DNA of 64,000 nucleotides from Mytilisepta virgata (taxonomy: Eukaryota > Mollusca > Bivalvia > Mytilida > Mytilidae), in assembly GCA_028015205.1 (NCBI GenBank), contig CM051519.1:45302979-45366978 (forward strand). The letters run 5' to 3'. The translations under genes and the position numbers were made by a program. The notes beneath the pieces are model-generated. The model was not told the DNA's origin. It searched no databases and saw only the letters and a program-made list of their open reading frames with translations. Of this stretch, positions 54,740 to 64,000 are shown piece after piece. How positions within the stretch are numbered: the first letter of the stretch is position 1; each line of letters opens with the position of its first letter.

Positions 54740-55160
54740 GTTAAAAACTAAGTCATGAGTCTATGAAATTACAAGGCCAATTGGAACCAAGCTTGGCAGT
54801 AATGGTCCTTAGGAGGTTCTCTTTCAGAATTATGTCTAATGACTTGGACTGTTAACCAAAACAGCCAAACTTAGTTTAACATAGGACCATATGGGAAAAT
54901 TCATTGAAAAATCTTTTTGTCTGAAACCACTTGGCCATTTGGAACAAGACTTAGCAGTAATTGTTCTTAGGTGGATCTCATTTAAAAATGTGTCCTTTGA
55001 CCTTGACTGTCAACCAAAATGGCTACCACAGCCCAAAATAGTTTAACATAGAACCCTTATAGGAAAACTAGCCAAATGGACTGCAACACTTTAATTTTTA
55101 GTCCTGCTCATGGTGAAAAGTTAAATCCAGGTGAGCGATACAGGCTCTTGAGAGCCTCTA
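54740..55160 (+). mobile_element. Tail of a second CCAGGTGAGCGATACAGG element
   Basis: Two units of about 183 bp are repeated here: TTGGAACCAAGCTTGGCAGT / TTGGAACAAGACTTAGCAGT, and CTTAGTTTAACATAGGACC / AATAGTTTAACATAGAACC. They lead to a terminus at 55127-55160 nearly identical to 54505-54540, with the GGCTCTTGAGAGCC stem. Diverged units of the same repeat are at 58540-58800, inverted end included. Confidence 0.65.
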
Positions 55161-56100
55161 GTTTAAATGTAGTTTGGTTGGCAGGATTTCAACAAAATGC
55201 ACATTTTAAAAATCCAAATTCATACTTCTTTATCTTATGCCGCGGAATACATTTTTATTTAATGTTGAAAAATTCTCGGAAAACTTACATTCACGTTAAA
55301 TCTATAATACATAACTTTATACCGGACAAACACTGTTTAGGTGTGACGAGACATTTACTGGCATTTACCATGGAGTGCAATCCTATCACATGCAAATGTA
55401 TGTTTAAAATTAAATAATTCAATTAGCCTACGTTTATGGAATCTCCATTGTCGTCGTCCGTCGTATACACACCGGTCGGCGGAACTGGTGGTGGAAGATT
55501 TATTGTTGAAATATTGTTTTTCAAATTTTATGTATAAAAAATCCGCATTGTATGATATATATACATGTACTGTAAAAAAATCCTTGAAATGCGATTTCAA
55601 CTAAGAATGGCCGACCTACACATTATTATACCATAAGAATGGAGAAATTAATACAGTCAGGGACACTACATCGTCTATCATTTTTAAAGATAGTACTTGT
55701 TTATATTTTCCCGGTAAACCTTTGAATGTGCATCTGTAGCTATACATTTTAAACATTGGCTAGAATCATGGTGTTTTTTTTCTTAAATAAGTTACGCTAG
55801 ACATTGTACTATTATTTATAAATTACAGTCCAGAATAGCAACCAGTCAACATCTTTCATGGAAAAAATAAAATGTATTAAATGAATTATTTTATAGATTA
55901 TAACATTGATGATGGTGGTTTATCGTAATTTCCAGTGAAAATAAATTGATATTTTCACTCAGTGAAAGATTGGTTTTATTTAACGTCGGCAAGGGTGTTA
56001 CTAACAAATGACGTTTGTGACGTCTAAAGATTCAGGAAGGGATCTAAGGAAAATATGACACTTTTGAAGTATTTTTTGTCTATTTTATCAATGTAATCAA
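55161..56100. other. AT-rich non-coding stretch
   Basis: No exon, repeat or RNA gene was recognised. Confidence 0.4.
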
Positions 56101-56104
56101 CAAT

Positions 56105-56257
56105 ATAACTAATTCAAGAATTTTAATATCGAAAATATTCAACTCGTGACCGGAAAAGACAAATAATTCCCTCATGCGCTGGGCGCATTCGTGAATTAAG
56201 GTGTTTTTCGATCACTCGTTGAATATTTTGCGATATTAAAATTCTTGAATTAGTTAT
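56105..56257. repeat. Foldback element, ~48-bp arms
   Basis: The outer arms ATAACTAATTCAAGAATTTT and the exact inverse at 56238-56257 continue inward with TATCGAAAATATTCAAC / GTTGAATATTTTGCGATA and CTCGTGACC / GATCACTCG. The unpaired centre holds CATGCGCTGGGCGCATTCG. Confidence 0.9.
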
Positions 56258-56361
56258 CCTATAAATAATTCACGTCGTATATTTATATAAACGGCCGAAC
56301 TTGTAACTAATTAAATAAATAAATAAAGGTCACTATCTAGCAGTTGCTGGTTACAGACACA

Positions 56362-56800
56362 TTGTATGTTGTCAAGACTCGTAAGCAGGGAAGAGATGCA
56401 GAATTAATCTACTGGATGTGTGCAAAAAAAGACTGTCCAGGCACTGTCAACACTAGAAATAACTTAGTGACCAGTTTTCCAAAGAACCACAATCACCCAT
56501 CTTGAACATTAGACAACAACGCCAAACTATTTATGGCACACATAAAGGAGAAAGCTCTCAGCTGTTTAGACCCACTACCAACTACCAACACTATCATGAC
56601 TATATCACAACGAGATTTTACAGTTCAGAAGCCGAGAATTGGAAGACAACACCAGAGAAATTGTAGAAAGGATTCCAACTTTTGTATCCTAACTCAACAG
56701 TACCAGAACAACCCAATAGTATATATCAACACGTCAGACGTACAGAACCATCAGTACGAGACTCGGCCAGCTGAAACACAGATTACAACGTGGTGAAATC
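56362..56800 (+). pseudogene. FLYWCH-type zinc finger of a transposase (MULE-like) remnant
   Basis: From 56362 a frame of 47 codons ending TGA (56503-56505) shows LYVVKTRKQGRD, YWMCAKKDCPG and HNHPS. This is the W-x-C ... C ... HxH pattern of FLYWCH fingers found in MULE-type transposases and their host derivatives. After the stop the frame continues as FMAHIKEKAL, matching the helix that follows the finger in such proteins. Later sequence drifts. No inverted terminal repeats were identified. A decayed transposase is likelier than a host gene. Confidence 0.6.
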
Positions 56801-58530
56801 GGATACTTTGTAGTGCTGAAATGTGTTTTGTGATTACATATATATATGTTTGCTTTTATTGAACAAAAAAATAATGAATTTGATGGTTTTTTTTTTATTT
56901 CGATGAACATGAGAGGTCTTTTTTATTGTGTTTGCCATAATATAATACATTACAATGTAAATTTGTGTCCAGGTTTATTATTTCACCCTTGGCTAGTGAA
57001 GATGAGCTGCCAGGTCCCAAAATGGCTTTTCTGATAGGTTAAACTTGTCCCATGGGATTTAAAATTGTCACAAATTGTCATTGAATAAAATCAATATGAT
57101 TACAGCAGTTGCAATAAAGGCAGTTGCCATCTGTAATCTATCCGTATATTTTTATGCCTCGTCCACAGATTTGGTAGGGGCATACAGATTTGCCCCGACC
57201 CATCGTTCGTACGTACATCCTGTTTTTGAAATTAGAAAACTTGCATATTTTATGGTAATATATTCATATTTCACGCCTTCAGTCTTCTTATAAATTATAA
57301 AACAACTTAACATTTGATTCGCTATTACTTATATTTTATGCATCAATGCTTTGGTTAAATTTTAGTCCATTTCTCAAAAACCTGTTACAACTAAAATCGT
57401 TCAACAGGAATCGGCAAAATACCTACTAATCTGATTTTAAACCTCAGGAACGGTGAATTCACTATTTTTCATAGAATACTACTGTCTCCGGACACCTCAG
57501 TTCTTGGAATGGACTTTTCGCATTTTTAAAGTCTAAACGTTAGAATTATTAGATAATCTTATGTTGGTTAATTAGCCTTGTTGATTCGTCCAAGAAAACA
57601 AATAGTTGTTTAGGCCACACCAAATTGATTTTTAGTTCTCTGGATTTTTGGATGGAAAAAAATAGGTGCAAGCGAGCGAAATTTTAATTTTATTTTATTT
57701 TTCTTGAGGACTTGTTTTTTTTTTTTTTTTTTTTGGGGGGGGGGGGGGACAAAGATCAAATTTACGTGCGGCACATATTTTTTTTAGCTGGAAAAAAAAT
57801 CCCAATTTTTACAAAATTTTAGGAGGGTTCAGGGGAACAATTGTTATTTTGATTTCTTGAAAAATGAAGAATTTGGGGAGAATTTTCAGCATTTTTGCAA
57901 AATAAAGCGGAACAATTTTTTTTATTAAAAAAAATCGGCGGCGTAATCTAAAGAACTGAAGATCAAGTTGGAGTGGCCTAAAGGTTATATTTGTATACCT
58001 CACAAATGATTTTGAATTGAGAATTTCCAATAGTAAAATAAATGCACTTGAAAATTTAAAAAAAATAATAAATTTGACATTATTACTTCAGGCCTATCCT
58101 TAAATTTGTAAAACTCCTACTAGTATTTTAGATGTTTTTTATGCACTTTTTGCATATTTCATGCAACACGGGGTTGTAATATTACTTAATTTTATAAAAT
58201 CTTATAGCAAGAGTTATCTCACTTGTTCCCCCAGAAGACATGATTGAACGGAAATGAAAATGAGGTAAGTTTAATTTTTTCAGTTACGACTTGGCTTTAT
58301 GTACTTTCATCGATTAAGGTATTCAAATTTTTAAAGATAAATTCCACGAGACAGTAATTAATGTAATTAATAAATACGGGATATAATGTGAAAATATCTA
58401 AAATAATTCTAAAAAAGATTTCCCTCATAAAGATTTGAATTATATGTTTAGGGGGGCGGGACACCTATGTCTTCCAGACACAATCTCTAGATTTAATTGT
58501 ACTTTTATGTTTTAATCTTCTCTGAAATCA
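56801..58530. other. AT-rich non-coding region with T20-G14 tract
   Basis: A homopolymer junction lies at 57715-57748 (20 T then 14 G). No exon with good splice sites was recognised; frames are short and without domains. Confidence 0.45.
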
Positions 58531-58819
58531 CTGTGCAAAGATCTTGTTTGAAACCACTAAGCTAATTAGAGGACTGCCATCTAAGATTTTCATTGCAGTT
58601 AACTTGCAGTTTAACAAAGAACTCTAGGGGAAATGACTTAAAATCTCCTTGTCTGAAATGACTTGGCAAATTGGAACCAAAATTGGCAACATGGTCCTAA
58701 GATGGTTTTCTTTCCTAGGTTCCATACTTCTGACCAAATTGTACGTCAAACTTGAGGCTATTTTAGTTTAACATAAGATCACATGACAAGCTCACTTGAG
58801 ATTTTTTTATTCTGAAACT

Positions 58820-59692
58820 CTGACTCTCCTGAGCCTGTATCGCTCACCTGGCTTCTATTAGCCATGATGAAAATGGCAGCTCTGTATCCACAAGGCTGTT
58901 AAAGAAATGCAAAATGTCAAGATGACATTGACAGTTTACCTTTGACCTCACAAAAAGTGTAACATTTGCATATGTCCTTCCATATGAGATTCCTGCCAAC
59001 ATCGGTTACAATCTGCTCATAAGTTCCTGAAAAATGACAAAAAATTCATTTCACACATGGTTTACATGGAAACTTTGAGCAACCGCAGCCGTCAGGTGAG
59101 CAGATGAATCTCAGCCAAGAGGGTATAGCTGCGATCAGTTCTGCAAAATTCAAAACATTTCATAATGTAGTTTCAGGGAAGATTGGCCAATAAAGATCAA
59201 ATATGGCCTGTTCATCCTACCGGAACTTAAAGGTGAATAGTTTGTAGATATCCTTCCAACCAACTTTGGTTACAATCTGCTCATTATTATTTGAGCAAAA
59301 GGCAAAAAAGTCATTTCCCATATGGTTTACTTGAAAACTTTGAGTAGCGGATGAGCGGATGAATCTCAACCAAAAGTGGATCATTTGTAGAAGATATTGC
59401 TGCCATCAGTCCTGCGAAGTTTCGAACATTTCCTGATGTTGTTTCCGAGGAAAAGATTTTTGAAAATTGTCCAATAAAAACTAAAGATGGCCTCTGGCGG
59501 ACATATTGTTCATATAATCAGAACCAAACGGAGATCTTTTGTATAGGTCCTTCTATACATCATTCCTACCAAGTATGGTTACAATCTGTCGAGTAATTTC
59601 AGAGGAGAAGATCAAAATGTGAGAAGTTTACGGACGACGGACGCAAAGTGATGAGATATATAAGCTCACATGGCCTATAGACCAGGTGAATT
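58820..59692 (+). mobile_element. Hairpin-ended tandem-repeat element ending AGCTCACATGGCC
   Basis: The left end (58820-58852) is the inverse of the CCAGGTGAGCGATACAGG terminus. The interior has three diverged units marked by GGTTACAATCTGC/T at 59004, 59268 and 59577 (spacing 264 and 309 bp). The right end is an ACGGACGACGGACGC tract (59630-59645) followed by AGCTCACATGGCC and an imperfect stem to 59692. Both ends match the 51658-54540 element in opposite orientation, while the interior is different. Non-coding. Confidence 0.7.
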
Positions 59693-59699
59693 GATACAT

Positions 59700-62230
59700 G
59701 TAATAAGCCTGATCACAAGTCCAGCTTATCAGTATAATAATTAGCCTCACATGGTAGTGTCAGAGGTCATAAGATAACAGAATCTAAAACATAAGTACAC
59801 ACTGTTGTTCAGTTTCTCATCTTACAATCTATACGTACGTGATCTATTAAATAAAGAAAGCCATTGTTCAAAATTGTATTAAGTCAATCGACTGCTCTGC
59901 TAACCTTTGATACCTATCGTATACTACCTTGTAGACGAATGCCAATTAAAACTTTTGCTGTGTTGTCCTTTCTAAATTAAGTCCAACCATGTAATTGCTT
60001 GAAGCATATATGAATCCTCTTGGTCGTTCAATGAAAAGCTCTGTACTTTCAGTAATACATCGTAAATGTGGATATGTATTTTAATACGATCTGGTACATA
60101 AGCTCGTGTATCTATCCCGTTAGGTTAATATTCCATTCCAACATATATACTGCTTGGTCTTCGTACATCAAACCAAGTGTCAATTTTATAACTACCATTC
60201 CTAAACGACAATTCCGTGACGGTCAAAATATCTTAGGTGATAGTTGGAATTTTCTAACTCTTTAATGGCCAATCACGTACACCATTAGTGAACTTTTGGA
60301 TGGACATATTTACATATTAAACCAATAATATATTTTAACGAAAGTCACTTTCAAAAACTTGAATTTTTCCAAATTCATGCCATCAAAACCCTTTCCAGAC
60401 GTTTTCAATTCAATATACATTTATAATTGTATATATAGGGCAGGAAGAAGTGTTTTCTTACAATACATTTGCTTTTAATTCTTGTAATCTTTCAAAATTT
60501 GCTATATCCAACTATATTTTATTTTAAATTTCTTTTTATCCTTTAGTAGTGTTAAGCTGTCTTTCTAAATGAAAAAATTTTTATTTTGAAGCCGATGGAT
60601 AAAGATTTACAGCAATGGTCCCTCCTTCAAACTTGTATACAATGACCGGGCCCAGCTTGGCCAAATTATGTTTAACGTAAGATACCTAACAATACAACAT
60701 CATATTTTTCAATCTCAGATTCACTTGGAAATCAAACACGGCAGCAATGATACTTATGTAAGCAAATGAAATCTAGGTGGGCGACTAAAGGCTCGTGGGA
60801 GGCTTTACTTATATTCTATCATGTTCCATATCAATTTTTTTAGTTCATCTGGCAAATCTATTTCACAGGGGATAAAATGTTGTTTTATGCCTCATCAGCT
60901 GCCTAACAAAAGTAATAGTGATTTCTCCAGAAATTTTTAACGGTAATTTTACTAAATTTTCAGCGCGTTAATTTTTCTGGGGCACAACGTCATAGATAAA
61001 ACACCCTCTATGATCATTATATTGCTATTTTTATTTTTTTTAAAACATTACAGCCTAAATCCCTTAAGGGAATACGATACAATAAGGTTCCTCCACTGAA
61101 TTTTTGCTGAAAGTTTACCAGATGGTCAATTTTTATGTATACTTTTCAAATGTATAAAAAAACATACCTTCGTGACTTATTTTTTAATATAATTAACACT
61201 GAAATTGGTATATTTGAGCCAAAAACCCTAATTTTTTTAATTTTTCAAGACTGTCACAAAAAAGTGTCTAACTTTTTAACGAAAAAAGATAGCTTCACTA
61301 GGTGTTTTGTAAAATATTCCCAACTACATAGACATTGTCTTATGATAAATAATTGATGAAAAAGATTGATAAATTAATCAAGAAATTATGCAAATTTAAG
61401 TCAAATAAGGAATATTGATAATAATTTGGTAACTTAGGATGCAGGTAGAAAAAAATCATCCACTGATATTTTCTTTAAATTTTAGTAAACTTTACATGAA
61501 GTAATGAGCTTCTGTTTGCAAAAGAAAAAAGTTTGGGTCCATGAGCTCATTGCAGAGATATTGGATAAAAACCCCAAATTTTAGTATGGTATAAAGGTTT
61601 ATCTTGAAAGATACTATGACGTCACAATGTGTATCCGTTCTTGGTGACGATTTGCCAGAAAAATCTATTCTATTGTGCATCTGTGAAAAGGATATAACAG
61701 TCAGATATTTTTCACCCAACTCCATGAGCTCTGAGATGATATCTTAATTTTGTCTATTTTGGAACTGCTGATGTGCATTTTTAACATAGAAAAAACAAAA
61801 TAGACAAATCCTACAATATATATATATAACATATTATGTATATCGGTAATCGTAAAGAACAAGTTGCGCCTGTATCAGTTTTAATACGGCTAATCAGTAC
61901 CTATCCAATTTCTTTTCATTTTGGCTTACTTCATCGAACTAAGTTCACGTCCCAGATGGCATCTCTCATTTTTCGACCCACTTTTCACAAGGTTTATTTT
62001 CTGCGACTGACCCTATACTTACACCCTCGCAGTACAAAAAGTTGATTTAATAGAAACATAACATTTGGGAGATGTTTTACACGATGTTGATAAAAAACGA
62101 GAAAAGAATTAATCAGATTCCTATCAGAAGAAACTTCTTATTTCAAGGCTCGGTCTTTGACCTTGTACTGTGCGTTTTTAAGTAGGAACAAAAGAGGAAA
62201 GTATTAATTTAAATTTTGTGTTACAAGAAA
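59700..62230. other. AT-rich region upstream of a likely secreted-protein gene
   Basis: No repeats or exons were clearly recognised. A short AGGCTCGTGGGAGGCT stem near 60790 resembles the GGCTCTTGAGAGCC terminus. The last few hundred bases before 62231 may hold the promoter of the exon there. Confidence 0.4.
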
Positions 62231-62273
62231 ATGATCGCAAGGATACTTTTATTCTTTCTAAATACAGTATCTG
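62231..62273 (+). CDS. Likely first coding exon (signal peptide) of a gene leaving the window
   Basis: ATG at 62231 (AAGAAAATGA, A at -3) opens MIARILLFFLNTVS and ends phase 1 at CTG|GTAAGT (62274). A basic residue followed by a hydrophobic run and small residues is typical of a signal peptide, and the donor is a strong match. I found no second exon in the remaining 1.7 kb, so the product is unknown; it would be secreted or membrane-bound. Confidence 0.5.
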
Positions 62274-63020
62274 GTAAGTTTTTAAAATAAAATTTTGTGA
62301 TTTTTTTAATTTTTGAAATGTTTTTTCTTTCAGTCATCTTTTTCAATTAGTAGCTACAATTAATTACACGGACACATTTTTTTGGTAACGATAGAATTAA
62401 AAGTATAAAAAGAGACAGTCATTAGCTTTAAAGTACTAGTACAATATTAATACGTAAGTTGAGGTAAGGAAACGGTCATTATTTATCACCCGGAGGGATT
62501 GGGGTGGGGGGGGGGGTGGAGCAACATTTTAAGGGGGATCATCAATGACACTACATTGCCACTGGGGTGTTGTCACTGAAGACATAAATGAACATGGGAT
62601 CAAAGTAAAAGTTATTTTTCCGGTGTAAAAAGATGTGTCTGTGGTATAATTACAAATATTTCCTTTGCTATTTTTATCCTAATGCCATAGTTTGGTTTCA
62701 AACTCACAGATCTTTGTTGTCAAAATTTCATTAATTGTTAATATTTAAGAAGAAAACATACTCGCTATATACTGACTAAAAAACAAAACTGCAATGCCGA
62801 ATTGTTTACTGGTATAGTCCTATAAAATATTTATAATTTATTTATTCCTCAAACAAGGGAGTTGCGATATTTGTGTACATGTCAATCTTAAAATGAACAA
62901 GACATGCAAGAGGCCGTCACGAGCCTGTATCCCTCAGAAGACATATTGGTGGGTTGACCTAAGGACTACTGCTGCCATACTCGCGTAAACTTTCCAATAA
63001 TTATTATATACTTATCGACT
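62274..63020. other. Presumed intron, AT-rich
   Basis: It contains a G-rich run near 62500-62518. No exon was recognised. Confidence 0.35.
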
Positions 63021-63124
63021 GGGTATGAGAATAAGTTTAGTGTCCCCGAGGTACCAGCTATTGCAACAAAGCGTAGCCGAGGGCAATAGTTGGTATCGAG
63101 GGGATAATAAACTTACTATTCCCC
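63021..63124. repeat. Imperfect foldback element
   Basis: AATAAGTTTAGTGTCCCCGAGGTACCAGCTATTGC pairs approximately with the inverse of GCAATAGTTGGTATCGAGGGGATAATAAACTTACTATT; the tip is AACAAAGCGTAGCCGAGG. Mismatches are scattered. Confidence 0.7.
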
Positions 63125-63165
63125 GAATATTCAGGCAGTAAGTGTTTAATTATACCGAAAAAAAC

Positions 63166-63244
63166 ACTTTACGGGTCAATAGTTTCCAGTACTATTGACC
63201 GGTCAATAGTAATGGAAACTAGTGACCGGACAATAGTTTAAAGT
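63166..63244. repeat. Foldback element centred on TATTGACCGGTCAATA
   Basis: Arms meet without a loop at 63200/63201. GGTCAATAGTTTCCAGTACT on the left pairs with AGTAATGGAAACTAGTGACC on the right with few mismatches, and ACTTTA / TAAAGT close the outside. Confidence 0.85.
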
Positions 63245-63359
63245 TTAGAAACAGACAAAATAGTAAAATTATTGTCTTAATTTTTATATAGAAAAAGCAT
63301 ACTAAGGTATAATAAATGGTCTTATGGTAAACTTAAAGATAGGCTTTAGTGGCCATCCT

Positions 63360-63620
63360 GGTTGGAAGTCGGGATAATTAGACACATTTTGAAAGAGGTC
63401 ATTCCAATTGTCAAAGTAGTTTCGGTCAAGAATATATTCGTGTGAAAGGACCATTCTACCAAAAGTTGATCTCAATTTCAGAGGAGAAATGCTGTTGGCC
63501 GATTTTTCTATAATTAGTAACAGTGGTTATATTACGTGTAATAGTTGGAGATCGGGACCCTCATTTTAATTTGAAAGATTTCACCAAAGTTTGGTTTCAA
63601 TTGGACCAATGGGTTCAGAG
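63360..63620 (+). repeat. Fragment related to 48110-48350 repeats
   Basis: GGCCATCCTGGTTGGAAGTC, TTTCAGAGGAGAAA and ACCAAAGTTTGGTTTCAATT parallel phrases in the 48110-48684 element. No terminus was seen. The rest of the window to 64000 shows nothing recognisable. Confidence 0.5.
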
Positions 63621-64000
63621 AAGACGTATTATGTAAAGTTTATAGTACACACGCACTAGAGAAATTTGTCAATAGACATGCAATCATTCAAAGAAAATAT
63701 AGTTGAACAAAAACATATTCCTTTTTACATGGGTCGAAGAAATCTCTATCTTATGATAATGATATCGATGTAATGTGAACTAAGTTGGAAAGAAACTGAT
63801 GAATGAAGTTTATCTCTCATGAAGTTTGATAAGTTGTTTTTTTTTAAATTTCAAGGTGAAGAAAATAATCCATTTCCCCATGTAGCAAAACGTGTACATT
63901 ATCTTATTTAAAAAAAATTCCCCAAACATGTCTTTGTAATCCATTCTTTCGCTGCATGATACTTGGTGATAGGCAACGTTTTCGTTTTCTTGACGGCATC

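Overview
The window looks like nuclear DNA of an invertebrate animal, most likely a marine bivalve of the mussel type (Mytilidae). It is AT-rich, and its genes are split into short exons by GT..AG introns of 0.1-4 kb. It carries a complete calreticulin gene ending in HDEL. The intergenic space is packed with LINE, Penelope-like, tRNA-derived SINE, MITE, foldback and hairpin-ended tandem-repeat elements of kinds known from bivalves. The taxon is inferred from overall character, not from a diagnostic marker.

Three host genes can be supported. (1) Minus strand, 4689-10155: three internal exons of a TMEM59-family membrane glycoprotein. The signal-peptide end and the transmembrane/cytosolic end were not found. 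(2) Plus strand, 27502-32693: a complete ten-exon calreticulin gene (414 aa). It has an exact ER-stress response element (27359-27377) about 125 bp before the ATG and a poly(A) signal at 33219. (3) Plus strand, 41123-46956: a complete nine-coding-exon gene for a 362-aa protein that I do not recognise, with a helical N-terminal part and an SH3-like C-terminus. A likely signal-peptide first exon (62231-62273, plus) begins a fourth gene that leaves the window on the right.

Layout. 0.6-1.6 kb: TIR element with TA ends. 2.1-4.3 kb: hairpin-ended tandem-repeat element. 4.7-10.2 kb: TMEM59-like exons, with a large intron filled by two nested repeat systems. 12.7-13.1 kb: TTAA-type MITE and a foldback. 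14.4-21.2 kb: broken LINE copies, a SINE, and two almost identical 471-bp repeats. 21.4-27.2 kb: mostly featureless AT-rich DNA. 27.3-33.2 kb: calreticulin. 33.3-36.2 kb: hairpin/tandem element, broken Penelope-like reverse transcriptase, SINE. 36.7-40.1 kb: GAGTTM array with MITE, and a 40-bp perfect palindrome. 41.1-47.0 kb: SH3-like gene with foldback elements and a LINE scrap in its introns. 47.1-59.7 kb: several tandem-repeat elements, one carrying a scrap of reverse transcriptase, and a FLYWCH-type transposase remnant. 59.7-64 kb: AT-rich sequence, the signal-peptide exon, and two more foldbacks.

The most striking structure outside the genes is a recurring architecture in elements with little shared sequence: a terminal hairpin, a short CGN-type trinucleotide tract, then a block of roughly 145-310 bp tandem repeats. 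At least six elements show all or part of it. It resembles the bivalve 'pearl'/Helitron-associated non-autonomous elements. No tRNA or rRNA genes, CRISPR arrays or bacterial-type features were seen.
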